DNA of 63,660 bases, from contig DAIDKV010000089.1 in NCBI GenBank assembly GCA_027449865.1, forward strand, positions 1 through 63,660. Direction: 5' to 3'. This DNA is from Planctomycetales bacterium. GTDB taxonomy: Bacteria; Planctomycetota; Planctomycetia; Isosphaerales; Isosphaeraceae. Below the pieces are notes generated by a model that was not told where the DNA came from, ran no database searches, and saw nothing but the letters and a program-made list of their open reading frames with translations. A program made the translations under genes and the position numbers. Below, one piece after another: positions 35,940 to 44,092 of the stretch (position 1 is its first letter; every line of letters begins with the position of its first letter).

Positions 35940-38045
35940 TCACCTTCCCCCGAGGGTCGACAGCGCCTTCGCGTCGATCACCTTCTTCTCGACGAGCAGA
36001 TCGCGGAGCGCCTCGACGGAGGCTCGGTTCTCGGCCAGGATTCCGGCGGCCCGGCGGCGAGCCTCTTCCAGAATCTCGGAGATCCGGCGGTCGAGCAGTT
36101 CGAGACGGGCGGGCGAGAGCGGGCGCGACTTCTCGTCGGCCGCAAACCGGCCGACGCCAATCTCGTCGCCGCCGAGCCCGAACTCCTCGACGAGTGCCCG
36201 GGCGATCGCGGTGGCCCGGCGGAGATCCTCGGCGGCCCCGATCGAGAGGTCGTCCAGGAGCATTGCCTCGGCTTCTCGGCCTCCCATCAGCACGCAGAGA
36301 TCGTCGAGCAGTTCACCGCGGGTAACGATGTATCGATGGGCCTTGTCCTGATACCGGACGAACCCCAGGGCGCCGGCGGCGTCTCCCCGGATTGAGATCC
36401 GGTCGATCGTCGCCGCGTATGGACAGTGGAGGGAGCAGACCGCGTGCCCGGCCTCATGCGTCGCGACGGTCCATTCCTCGGCCCGGGTCATCTTCGGCCG
36501 CTCGATCCACTCCGTCATCGCGCGTTCGATCAGGTCCGGGTCGGTTGGGCCGGTGAGCCCCTCTCGAATCCGGATCCGGGCGGTCGCCCGGCAGAGGGCG
36601 TTCAAATGATCGCCGCTGTGCAGCGTCCCGGGCGCCGCTCCTTCGACCGGGCCAGCCGTCTGCCGGACGGCGAACTCCAGGGCCTCGGGAGTGAGCTGCA
36701 ATCCCATTGCGCGGTCGTGGATCTGGATGATCGCGCGGCGGTCGTCGGCGTCGGGATACGGGATCTGGAGGTGGAACTCGAACCGACCAGGCCGCAGGAG
36801 CGCGGGGTCGAGCGCCTCGACGAAGTTGGTGGTGCCGACGACGAAGACCATCTCCTCGCGGTGGAAGCCGTCCATCTCGGTGAGGAGCTGGTTGACCATC
36901 GAGTGCTCGACGCCCGAGCCCGTGTACATCCCGCGGGCCGAGGCGAACGAGTCGAGCTCGTCGAAGACGATCACCGACGGGGCCGACTGCCGGGCGCGAC
37001 GGAAGATCTGGCGGAGGTTCTCCTCGCTCTCACCGACCCACCGACTCTTCAACTCCGGCCCCGAGACGATGGTCACCGCCGCGCCCAGGGACGCGGCCAT
37101 CGCCTTGGCGAACAGGGTCTTTCCCGTGCCGGGCGGTCCCCAGAAGATCAGGCCGCGGGGGATCAGGGCTTCGAGGCGAGCGGCCTCGTCGGCGTCGGTC
37201 GCGCCGTCCTTGCGGGCGAGCAGGTCGAGGATCTCGGCGCGAAGGCGGTCCTTCACGCGGGTGTAACCGCCGATGTCGCGGTCGAGGTCGGTCTCGGGCA
37301 CTTCCAGCGTCCCGACCAGTGTGGCCTGGCGGAGTTGCCGGTAGGCGTGCTTCGGGTCTTCGGGGTAGTCCTCGCCTTCGAGCGTCGAGAGGAGCCGGCG
37401 GAGCCGGACGGCGTTCACACCCGAAACATACTTGTAGAGCCCCCAGGCGTGGAACCGCCGGCCGAACTTGCGGGCCTCCTTCTGCGTGACCAGGTGTCCG
37501 AGCCGGTCGCGCGGGATCCCGAGCAAGCTCGCCCGGTGCGGGAAGAGGTTCTCGATCACCCTGGGGAGCGGGAACGACGGATCCTTGAATCCGAGCCAGA
37601 CCAGCTCGGGGTTCTCGTAGAGGAGCGGGATAACCTCGCGCGCCTCGGCGGTCAAACCGCCCTGGCTGGTGGTTAGCAGATCCAGGTGAGGGAGCACGAC
37701 CACCCTGCGCTCGACCGACCCGCGCACGGCGTCGCGGAGTTGGTTGAGCATGTTCCCGACGAAGCCGGTCGCCATCGCCCCGCCGCCGGCCGGATCGGCC
37801 GTCGCGCGAGGGCGGCCGTCGAGGTAGAGGCACTGGATTCCCGACGGCTTCAATCGGCCCCGGACGTTCGCAAAGGCGTAGGGCGAGAGCTCCTTGTCGC
37901 ACTCGACCAGCACCGGGAGCCCGCGCGCCAGGCGCGAGGCGACCTCGGCGAGCGGGCCGGCGTAGGCGGCCTCGACGGCCAGCTCGGGCGAAAGCTCGCG
38001 CGGCAGGTCGGCCTCGGGGATCAGGGTCGATGGGTGCGCGCTCAT
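35940..38045 (-). CDS. Soluble FtsH-like AAA+ zinc metalloprotease with an N-terminal degenerate AAA-like domain
   Basis: The protein is 701 aa. ATG 38045 is preceded by GAGGA at seven bases. The AAA module (~260-450) has Walker A GPPGTGKT (303-310), Walker B SVIVFDELDSF, sensor VVGTTNFVEALDPALLRPGR (SRH). The M41-type protease part has THEAGHAVCSL (zinc ligands H530 and H534, catalytic E531) and a third-ligand candidate D607 in SIGAAEDLRRAT. Unlike housekeeping FtsH it has no transmembrane helices. Residues ~25-190 look like an inactive AAA core (LPVLVECDKELSPYAFANVR; RRVVVLPHLDLLTT). This suggests a cytoplasmic, locus-specific protease working with the MoxR/vWA/propeller proteins. Confidence 0.9.
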   Translation of the reverse strand: MSAHPSTLIPEADLPRELSPELAVEAAYAGPLAEVASRLARGLPVLVECDKELSPYAFANVRGRLKPSGIQCLYLDGRPRATADPAGGGAMATGFVGNMLNQLRDAVRGSVERRVVVLPHLDLLTTSQGGLTAEAREVIPLLYENPELVWLGFKDPSFPLPRVIENLFPHRASLLGIPRDRLGHLVTQKEARKFGRRFHAWGLYKYVSGVNAVRLRRLLSTLEGEDYPEDPKHAYRQLRQATLVGTLEVPETDLDRDIGGYTRVKDRLRAEILDLLARKDGATDADEAARLEALIPRGLIFWGPPGTGKTLFAKAMAASLGAAVTIVSGPELKSRWVGESEENLRQIFRRARQSAPSVIVFDELDSFASARGMYTGSGVEHSMVNQLLTEMDGFHREEMVFVVGTTNFVEALDPALLRPGRFEFHLQIPYPDADDRRAIIQIHDRAMGLQLTPEALEFAVRQTAGPVEGAAPGTLHSGDHLNALCRATARIRIREGLTGPTDPDLIERAMTEWIERPKMTRAEEWTVATHEAGHAVCSLHCPYAATIDRISIRGDAAGALGFVRYQDKAHRYIVTRGELLDDLCVLMGGREAEAMLLDDLSIGAAEDLRRATAIARALVEEFGLGGDEIGVGRFAADEKSRPLSPARLELLDRRISEILEEARRRAAGILAENRASVEALRDLLVEKKVIDAKALSTLGGR

Positions 38046-38055
38046 GGCTGGGTCC

Positions 38056-38628
38056 TCAGACCTCCAGGACGATCGTGAGCGAGCCGGACTCGGTATCCTC
38101 GGTCATCTCCTTGATCTGGCCGAGGCGGGCGGCCTTCCGCTTGAGGGCCTCGGCCGTGACCCGGTTGACGACCCGATCAAGCTCGCCGCGCAGGTCGACC
38201 AGGGCACCTTCGAGGCGGTCAGTCACTTCCTTCTGGGCGCGCTCCGAACCCTGATCGGCCCTGGACTTCAACTCCTCACGAAGCTCTTCGCGCAGGGCGG
38301 CCTCGGTCCTCTTGCGGCCGGATGTCCCCCAGTCGGTATCGGCGATCCCGATGCGCTCGCCGTGGTGCTCGACCTCCTCGGCGATCTCGACGCGGGCTGT
38401 GACCGAGCCCGTCGCCGAGTCGACCTCGATCGTCAGGCCGTCGCCCCGGCGGACGAGGAGTTGACCCTCCTCCCGGAAACCCCGGCCGATCAGCTCCTGG
38501 CGGAGCAGATCCGCCATCTCCTCCGGCGGGAGGATTTCCAGCAATTCCAGCGCGGTGCTGACGTGGTCCTCCGCCCGGACGGTGTGGCGGACCGACTCGC
38601 GGACCCGGACCCGGTAGGCTCGGCTCAT
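38056..38628 (-). CDS. 190-aa ternary-system protein, unknown
   Basis: ATG 38628 overlaps the upstream stop (ATGA) and follows GGAGG at seven bases. The N-terminus MSRAYRVRVRESVRHTVRAE is a beta strand with basic character, followed by a helical segment (LLEILPPEEMADLLRQELI), a ferredoxin-like strand pair (LTIEVDSATGSVTARVEIA) and a long amphipathic helix with many Arg/Glu. It ends in a beta strand (SGSLTIVLEV). The strand hairpins resemble the 90-aa protein at 35466. It lies ten bases before the FtsH-like gene and is probably a dedicated partner or substrate adaptor; that is inference from coupling. Confidence 0.72.
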   Translation of the reverse strand: MSRAYRVRVRESVRHTVRAEDHVSTALELLEILPPEEMADLLRQELIGRGFREEGQLLVRRGDGLTIEVDSATGSVTARVEIAEEVEHHGERIGIADTDWGTSGRKRTEAALREELREELKSRADQGSERAQKEVTDRLEGALVDLRGELDRVVNRVTAEALKRKAARLGQIKEMTEDTESGSLTIVLEV

Positions 38629-39155
38629 CGATTGTCCTCCGCGTGAGACGACCCGTCCCCGATCGGCAGCGCCGGCTCGGGTTCGGAGAAAGTCGTCTCG
38701 ACCACGTAGAAAAATTTCAGTGTGAAGAGCTCGGCGATCTTCCGCATCTGCTCGTCGGTGACAGGGCCGTCCACGAGCGGTTCTCCCGTCGGGTCGAAAT
38801 CGTCTTCGTCTGGCAGTTCGAAGGGTCGCCCGAGGATCTCCGAGATCCGTCGGGACAGCTCGGCGGCGGGATGGGGCGTGACGTCCTTGAGCTGGTAGCA
38901 GTATTCGAGGATGTTATTCTCGCGGTGCCAGCGAGCGTTCCGGTCGGCGGCGGCTTTTTCGGCCTCGGCCCGCTCGAGAAACGCCCATTTTGGGGCGCCC
39001 GAGAGGTCAGGACGCATAATCTCGTCGTTGTACTCGGCGCCGCGCTCCATCACGACGTAGACCGTTCGCCCGCGGCCGACCGCCCGGAGCAGCTCGGCCG
39101 ATCGGGCGAACCCCCGTTCCTCGCAGAAATCGGAGCAGATCAGGTCTTCGCTCAC
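38625..39155 (-). CDS. 176-aa ternary-system protein, paralogue of the next upstream gene
   Basis: It starts with GTG 39155, overlapping the upstream stop (GTGA), with GGAG eight bases before. The sequence is acidic. Shared features with the 167-aa neighbour: an N-terminal helix with CEERGFARSAELLRAVGR (neighbour CEEYGFARQADVLRSVAR), a central segment ending RRISEILGRPFELPDEDDFD (neighbour KISEILGTDYKLPDPDTH) and a final FFYVVETTF (neighbour FFYVAELEF) strand. The pair arose by tandem duplication. No known fold is recognised. The small helical start resembles bacterial TIGR02996-type beginnings, but the likeness is weak. Confidence 0.72.
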   Translation of the reverse strand: MSEDLICSDFCEERGFARSAELLRAVGRGRTVYVVMERGAEYNDEIMRPDLSGAPKWAFLERAEAEKAAADRNARWHRENNILEYCYQLKDVTPHPAAELSRRISEILGRPFELPDEDDFDPTGEPLVDGPVTDEQMRKIAELFTLKFFYVVETTFSEPEPALPIGDGSSHAEDNR

Positions 39156-39655
39156 GATGAAGACTCCGTGGAAGGCAGCAGGTTCGCTCCGTCAACGAAT
39201 TCCAGTTCGGCGACGTAGAAGAAGTCAACGTCGAAGAGGCTTGATAGAGCCCACATCTGCTGGTCAGTGGTGTCGGCCGGGAAAAAGGAGCCCGCGTGGG
39301 TGTCGGGATCCGGCAGCTTGTAGTCGGTGCCGAGGATCTCGGAAATCTTCTGTTCCAGGTCCTCGGTTGGGTCCGAGATAAAAGTGATATCCCGATTGAT
39401 CCCAGTATATTCGTAGAGGTTGAGCGTGCGAAAGGCGAGCAATTCCCGCCGCCGGGCCTCGCTCTCGGCGGCCGCGCGGTCAAGAAAGAGTGCTACGGGA
39501 ACACCTCCCTCCTCTTCGAGGTAATCGCCGTCGCCCAACCTCGCGCAAACCGCGAAAGCGTGAAGCCCCCCGCGGGCGACCGATCGCAGCACATCTGCTT
39601 GACGGGCGAAGCCATACTCCTCGCAAACCTCGGCGCATCGTTCGTGGTCGCTCAT
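39152..39655 (-). CDS. 167-aa ternary-system protein, paralogue of the next downstream gene
   Basis: ATG 39655 follows GGGGGG at nine bases, four bases after the DUF6915-like stop. Its stop overlaps the start of its paralogue. Features are the conserved CEEYGFARQADVLRSVAR helix, a short beta region, KISEILGTDYKLPDPDTH, TTDQQMWALSSLFDVDFFYV and an acidic tail. Divergence between the two copies is large (about a third of positions alike by eye), so the duplication is old and both copies are probably kept for distinct roles. Function unknown. Confidence 0.72.
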   Translation of the reverse strand: MSDHERCAEVCEEYGFARQADVLRSVARGGLHAFAVCARLGDGDYLEEEGGVPVALFLDRAAAESEARRRELLAFRTLNLYEYTGINRDITFISDPTEDLEQKISEILGTDYKLPDPDTHAGSFFPADTTDQQMWALSSLFDVDFFYVAELEFVDGANLLPSTESSS

Positions 39656-39659
39656 GCGA

Positions 39660-40043
39660 TCAATCCCCCCTTTCCGCGGTCGTCGCTGCGTTCCGGCGTG
39701 ACGGCGGGTCGCCCAGGCCGTTCATCCAGGGTTTGTACGATAATTCGCAGAGGAAATCCTGAAGCGTGGGAATAAATCCGCCGAAGTCCTCCAGAACGTG
39801 CTGCTCGGCGATGCTTCGGACCGGCACCTTGCGGCCGTCGCTGTTGGTGAGGGCCGGACCGAAGGCGCGCTCGAGCGGCCCGTCCGGCCCGATGTACCAG
39901 GCGTTATGGGTGATCGTCCGATGTCGATTGTCGGCAAAGGCGCCCTTGGTCGAATCCAGGTGATTGTGGATTTCCAGGTAATCCTCGGGCTTCCCGCCGA
40001 ACTTGCGGGCCGATGACTCGGCATGGATCCAGGGCTTCGCCAT
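39660..40043 (-). CDS. DUF6915-like small protein
   Basis: The protein is 127 aa from the second of two consecutive ATGs (40046 and 40043), with GGGAGG seven bases before 40043. The core reads AKPWIHAESSARKFGGKPED, HNHLDSTKGAFADNRHRTIT, HNAWYIGPDGPLERAFGPAL, TNSDGRKVPVRSIAEQHVLE and DFGGFIPTLQDFLCEL. I recall this His-rich pattern (HLDSTK..F.D.RHR, SIAEQHVLEDFG) as the DUF6915 family; biochemical function is unknown. Many conserved His/Asp hint at metal binding. It starts next to the stop of the 357-aa gene. Confidence 0.75.
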   Translation of the reverse strand: MAKPWIHAESSARKFGGKPEDYLEIHNHLDSTKGAFADNRHRTITHNAWYIGPDGPLERAFGPALTNSDGRKVPVRSIAEQHVLEDFGGFIPTLQDFLCELSYKPWMNGLGDPPSRRNAATTAERGD

Positions 40044-40045
40044 CA

Positions 40046-41119
40046 TCAAGCCTCCCTCGCCGCGCCCGAGAGCGAACCGGGACCCAGCGGGTCAACCGCA
40101 CGCACAATCTGATCCGACTGTCCGCAGAGCCGCTCTCCGTCGTGGGCCTCCCAGAGTGTCTTCCAGAGCTGGCTCGCGGCGTAACCCTCGTCAAAATAGC
40201 CGACGCCCCGCGCCCGACGTTCCCACTCCTGCAACCGGCCGAACGCCCGCAGGAGAGTCAAGGCGGCCCGATAGGCCTCGGCGCGATCGGCCAACCGAAG
40301 CCCCTCGAACTCAAGAGCGCTGATCCAGGCCCGAGGGTCGCGTACTTCGCGGAGGAGCGTCGACACGGCGGCCAGGAGGAACCGGGCGAGGTCCGGCCGG
40401 TCGGCCCGGTCGATCGCGTCGAGGAAGGCGGTCAAGGTCGACTCCTGCGCGTGGCCCAGGACGATCATTCGCCTCGGCTCGGGGATCGCGAACTTCTGCC
40501 GATCGAGCGCAACCCATCGAGCCGCAAGGTACGGCTGGAAGGCCTCCAGGATGCAGGCGTCCGGGCCGGTCATCCATGGAGAGAAATCCAGCTCGGGCAA
40601 GCCGAGGAAGTCGTCCGGGAACGCGAGCCGGGCGAGCGCGTTGCGGGCGAACTGCGGGAGCTCGCGCACCTTCGCCTCTTCGGCCGGGCTGTTCCGCATC
40701 GCCTCATACGCGTAGAACAGCAGAAGCCGATCGCCGATGGTCAGGTCTCGCTCGCCCGCGTTCCAGCGCACGGGACGATCCGCGGGGTGGTCGGCGGTCA
40801 GCCAGATCAAAAAGCCGAGCGTGTCCCGCGAGAAATGCAGCCCCAACTCCTCGGGCGCGGTTCGTTCCCAGAGCCGACCGGAAACGACGCGATCGCCTCG
40901 GAGATAGCGATCGGCGAGCCAGCCGCCCTGGCTGGCAAGTCTCCAGACGCAGCCCTTCGCCAGCGTGTCCTGCACCAGCTCGACCGCGCCACGGCTGAGG
41001 CACGTCGGGCGTTCTCGGCGGGCGGCGATCAGCGGCCAGGCGCCCTCGATCGGCGATCGTCCGAGCAATGCGTGAAGGATGCGCAACAGATCGGCCTCGA
41101 ACCGGCTGACGGATCGCAT
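40046..41119 (-). CDS. 357-aa ternary-system protein, unknown
   Basis: ATG 41119 comes one base after the stop of the radical SAM gene; GGAG lies ten bases before. The frame stays open upstream, but only inside that gene. The sequence is mostly helical, without transmembrane segments: MRSVSRFEADLLRILHALLG, LSRGAVELVQDTLAKGCVWR, NAGERDLTIGDRLLLFYAYE and LARFLLAAVSTLLREVRD. It ends with WERRARGVGYFDEGYAASQL. No catalytic motif is seen. I recall this 'AVELV.DTLAKG' type of protein from FtsH-linked ternary loci, though not its formal name. It is likely a structural or sensing subunit. Confidence 0.72.
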   Translation of the reverse strand: MRSVSRFEADLLRILHALLGRSPIEGAWPLIAARRERPTCLSRGAVELVQDTLAKGCVWRLASQGGWLADRYLRGDRVVSGRLWERTAPEELGLHFSRDTLGFLIWLTADHPADRPVRWNAGERDLTIGDRLLLFYAYEAMRNSPAEEAKVRELPQFARNALARLAFPDDFLGLPELDFSPWMTGPDACILEAFQPYLAARWVALDRQKFAIPEPRRMIVLGHAQESTLTAFLDAIDRADRPDLARFLLAAVSTLLREVRDPRAWISALEFEGLRLADRAEAYRAALTLLRAFGRLQEWERRARGVGYFDEGYAASQLWKTLWEAHDGERLCGQSDQIVRAVDPLGPGSLSGAAREA

Positions 41120-41120
41120 C

Positions 41121-41771
41121 TCAGGAGGACTCCGCAGGCCGTGCTTCGCGGGGACGTCGCCAGATCCCAACCGCCGACGTCGCGGGGAAGCCGTTCACCC
41201 TCAACTCGCCGCCAGCGAGCCGCAATTCCAGCGTGTTCGGCCGCGACCAGCAGGTATCATCGATCCGGTAGCGATCAGTCAGCGCGTGGACCCGCTGGTT
41301 GCTGGAACCGATCCATCGTCGGTGAGACTCGGGCCGCTCGCGGAGATAGGGGCCGTCGACGAGCAGGTCGGTCTGGGCGAGCAGGTCGAGGGTGGCTGGG
41401 TCGGCCGAGGCGCGGATCTCCTCCAGTGTGAACCCGCTGAAGACCATGACCGAGAGCCCCGTCGCCCGAACCCGACGCGCCAGCTCCGAGGCGCCCGCCG
41501 CCTGCGCCGTCGGCTCGCCGCCGAGCAGTGTGATCCCCTCGATTCCGAGGGAAGTGGTGGCCTGCTCGACCTGACCGGCGATCGCGTCGACCTCGGCCTC
41601 CCAGCCCCCTTCAAACGGGAGCATCTCCGGGTTGCAACAACCCGGACAGCGGAGCGGACATCCCTGAAACCAGATCGCGAACCGGCGACCCGGGCCCTCG
41701 GCCTCGGTGCAGGGGACGACCTGTGCCAGCCTCAGCCGGGTCGTCTCGATCGAGACGCGCTGGGGACCCAT
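41121..41771 (-). CDS. Radical SAM protein of the activating-enzyme (single 4Fe-4S) type
   Basis: The protein is 216 aa. ATG 41771 is chosen because GGGAGG lies five bases upstream; a GTG at 41846 would add 25 residues but has no ribosome-binding site and lies at the start point of the candidate promoter. The cluster motif is QGCPLRCPGCCNPE (CX3CX2C). Also visible are GITLLGGEPTAQA (the GGEP SAM-ribose motif) and LLVDGPYLRERPE, as in NrdG/PflA-like activases. These enzymes cut SAM to make a 5'-deoxyadenosyl radical, often to install a glycyl radical on a partner. No glycyl-radical enzyme is nearby, so a peptide or protein in the locus may be the target. It has its own candidate promoter. Confidence 0.85.
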   Translation of the reverse strand: MGPQRVSIETTRLRLAQVVPCTEAEGPGRRFAIWFQGCPLRCPGCCNPEMLPFEGGWEAEVDAIAGQVEQATTSLGIEGITLLGGEPTAQAAGASELARRVRATGLSVMVFSGFTLEEIRASADPATLDLLAQTDLLVDGPYLRERPESHRRWIGSSNQRVHALTDRYRIDDTCWSRPNTLELRLAGGELRVNGFPATSAVGIWRRPREARPAESS

Positions 41772-41854
41772 GCCCACCTCCCGAAGATCGGGGAAACGCT
41801 CGCCCCACGCCCAGATCGTGATCGGCCGCCAGGGGTTCGCGTTCACATGGACTT

Positions 41855-41883
41855 ACTATACCAAAGCTCATCAGGTGTTCCAA
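41855..41883 (-). promoter_or_regulatory. Candidate sigma70-type promoter inside the operon
   Basis: On the minus strand TTGGAA (41883-41878) and TATAGT (41860-41855) are separated by exactly 17 bases, overlapping the end of the STM4011-type gene. The predicted start near 41848 gives a leader of about 75 bases to ATG 41771. It would let the FtsH/MoxR half be transcribed apart from the STM401x half. Confidence 0.55.
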
Positions 41884-42767
41884 GCAAATTCCGGACTTTC
41901 TCGCACCCAGATCGCCCCGGCCGGAATACGCTCGAGGAGCCCTTCTTCGAAGACCGGGTAGAGACGCAGGTGGTCGAGGTGGACGTAGCCGATGTGGCAC
42001 GAGCAGGTGGCGTTGGTGCAGGGCCTTTCGATCAGGGCGGCCTCGAAGCCGGGCTCGTAGAGGTTCGCGATCGGGTCGCGGATGAAGTGGCAGCGGCGAA
42101 TGGTTCCATCGCCATCCACCGAGATCACCGATCGGCCGGCTCGACAGGCGCGGCCGAAGCTTGCGTGCCGTTGGGTGTTGATGGGATAGAGCGGGTCGAT
42201 GGCTTCGAAGCGATGGGACTCGTCGGCGGTCAGGTCGCCAAGGCCCGGCTTGTAGGCGTTGATCCAGAGGTAGACGTGCCGCGGAAGCTCGCGTCGGAGG
42301 GTCTCGGCCTCAGCCAGTTGCTCCTTCAAACCAACTACCCCAACGCTAAATCGAACGCCCCGGCGGTCGAGCTCTCGGCATCGGGCGAGGAAGTCGTCTC
42401 GCCGGATCTGCGAGGGGTGGTACGTCGCCCAAAGCGCGAGCCGCGATTTGTCGCAGCGCTCGACCCATTCCAGACCGCAGGATAGATTGGTTTGAATGGC
42501 GGCTCGATCGACGGGTGGCAGGTTTGTCAGCCGGATCAGCGCCTCGCGATACCATCGGCGGGTGAGCGCCTCGCCCCAGGGCGTGAACAGGACCGAGATC
42601 CGGTCGCCGTTACGGCCTGCGACCCAGTCGACGAAGCGATTCAGCGCGAGGCGATCGTGATCCAGTTCGGCGACGGTCTCCCGATGCTTGGCGAACGGGC
42701 AGTAATCGCAGCCGTAGTTGCAGCTTGAAAGCGGGCCTCGGTAGAGGATCGAGAGGTTCAGCGCCAC
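41871..42767 (-). CDS. STM4011 family radical SAM protein
   Basis: The protein is 298 aa. GTG 42767 has GGAGG seven bases upstream and overlaps the STM4012-type gene by ten bases; the much longer upstream frame lies inside that gene. The cluster motif is SSCNYGCDYCPFAKH (CX3CX2C), followed by FTPWGEAL in the place of the usual GGE, and later QTNLSC, ATYHPSQ and WINAYKPG. Additional C-terminal cysteines (CRAG...RRCHF; CTNATCSCH) suggest an auxiliary Fe-S cluster of SPASM/Twitch style. It belongs to the conserved STM4011-STM4015 cassette first numbered in Salmonella. The reaction is unknown; modification of a peptide or small molecule is the general expectation. Confidence 0.88.
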   Translation of the reverse strand: MALNLSILYRGPLSSCNYGCDYCPFAKHRETVAELDHDRLALNRFVDWVAGRNGDRISVLFTPWGEALTRRWYREALIRLTNLPPVDRAAIQTNLSCGLEWVERCDKSRLALWATYHPSQIRRDDFLARCRELDRRGVRFSVGVVGLKEQLAEAETLRRELPRHVYLWINAYKPGLGDLTADESHRFEAIDPLYPINTQRHASFGRACRAGRSVISVDGDGTIRRCHFIRDPIANLYEPGFEAALIERPCTNATCSCHIGYVHLDHLRLYPVFEEGLLERIPAGAIWVRESPEFAWNT

Positions 42768-44092
42768 TCGTAGTCCTCCATCGCGCGTCGGACCGCGTCG
42801 GAATAGAGCCAGGGGCCAATGACGTCGGATCGCTCGATTCCGGCGGCGGTGAGAGCCAGCACATCGCCCTGACGCTCGGCCAGCGCGAGGTCGATCAACG
42901 TCGACAGCTCGGGCAGGTCTTCCCCCAGGTCTGTCTCGAACCGGCGGGCGTAGTGCCCCAGTGAGAGCCCCGAACACTGAAGCAGCGACTGGATGACGAA
43001 CCTTCGGCGCTGGTCTTCACCGTCGAGGTGTCGGCCGTAGCTGGCCACACCGAACGATTCGACCTCGCGCGCTGAGTACGCCTCGATCAACGCGCGGACT
43101 CCATGAGCCCCCACAGCGTACTCGGTGCTGTAGTGAAGCGCGTGGGTGTACGACCTCGCCCCGCAGCCCAGGCCGACCATGCCGTCGTCCTGACAGCAGT
43201 AGACGATGCCGGACTCCGATGGTCCTGCACGTCGGAACATGCGCATCGAGACCTGCTCGTACCCGAGGCCGACGAGCAGGTCACGAGCCTCTCGATAGCA
43301 GGCGAGACGGAGGTCATCCCACGAGCGGCCTGATCGGCCCAGACCGGTCAGCGGGCGGACATAGAGCGGATAGAAGTACAGCTCTTCGGGCTCATAACGC
43401 AGGGCCTCGCGGACCGAGCGAAGCCAGCTCTCGACCGTCTGACCCGGCAGGCCGTAGATCAGGTCGATGTTCAGGGTTCGAGGGCCGGCCTCTCGGATCG
43501 ATCTCAGGGCGTGATGAACCTCGGCCGACTCTTGCGGCCGGTAGACCGCGGCGGCCTCGGCCTCGTCGAACGACTCGACCCCGATACTGATCCGGTCGAC
43601 CCCTCGGCCGACCAGCATCGACAGCTTCTCGACGTCGACCGTCCCGGGCGAGACCTCGACCGACGTCGGGACCTTTGCGGCATCGAGCCCCATGATCCCC
43701 TCGGCCACTTCGAAGAGGGTCTCCAGACCGGAGTGGCTCAAATAGGTCGGGGTGCCTCCACCGATCGCGAACCGCCCGAAAGTGACCTCGCCGATCGCCT
43801 CGCGAACCGTTCCCGCCTCACGACGCAACGCTTCCAGGTAGCGTGCGACCGTCGCCTCGTCTCCACCAGCTCGCGTGAAAAGATTGCAGAACCCGCATCG
43901 CATTCCACAGAACGGGACGTGGATGTAGAGGAATGGCGCGTAATGGCACTCCATGGTCCAGATGGAAGCGAGCGATACCGAAGTATCAAGAGGTCTATAT
44001 GATGTTTTGTGTGGATATGAATAAGCGTATGATTGATACGGCGAGCCGTCGAGCGGCGATTTTTTGGCGGTTCTGGCGGCGATTCCGCTCAC
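42758..44092 (-). CDS. STM4012 family radical SAM (HemN-like) protein
   Basis: The protein is 444 aa. GTG 44092 overlaps the stop of the STM4013-type gene and has GGAG eight bases upstream. The family-specific N-terminus is present (DGSPYQSYAYSYPHKTSYRP). The HemN-type cluster motif is YIHVPFCGMRCGFCNLF (CX3CX2C), followed by IGGGTPTYLS, SVEVSPGTVD, RISIGVESFD, NIDLIYGLPGQT and YFYPLYVRPLTGLG. It has the HemN/coproporphyrinogen-dehydrogenase fold but is a separate subfamily that always travels with STM4011 and STM4013. It may transfer methyl or adenosyl groups, or act as an oxidase; the substrate is unknown. Confidence 0.92.
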   Translation of the reverse strand: MSGIAARTAKKSPLDGSPYQSYAYSYPHKTSYRPLDTSVSLASIWTMECHYAPFLYIHVPFCGMRCGFCNLFTRAGGDEATVARYLEALRREAGTVREAIGEVTFGRFAIGGGTPTYLSHSGLETLFEVAEGIMGLDAAKVPTSVEVSPGTVDVEKLSMLVGRGVDRISIGVESFDEAEAAAVYRPQESAEVHHALRSIREAGPRTLNIDLIYGLPGQTVESWLRSVREALRYEPEELYFYPLYVRPLTGLGRSGRSWDDLRLACYREARDLLVGLGYEQVSMRMFRRAGPSESGIVYCCQDDGMVGLGCGARSYTHALHYSTEYAVGAHGVRALIEAYSAREVESFGVASYGRHLDGEDQRRRFVIQSLLQCSGLSLGHYARRFETDLGEDLPELSTLIDLALAERQGDVLALTAAGIERSDVIGPWLYSDAVRRAMEDYEWR

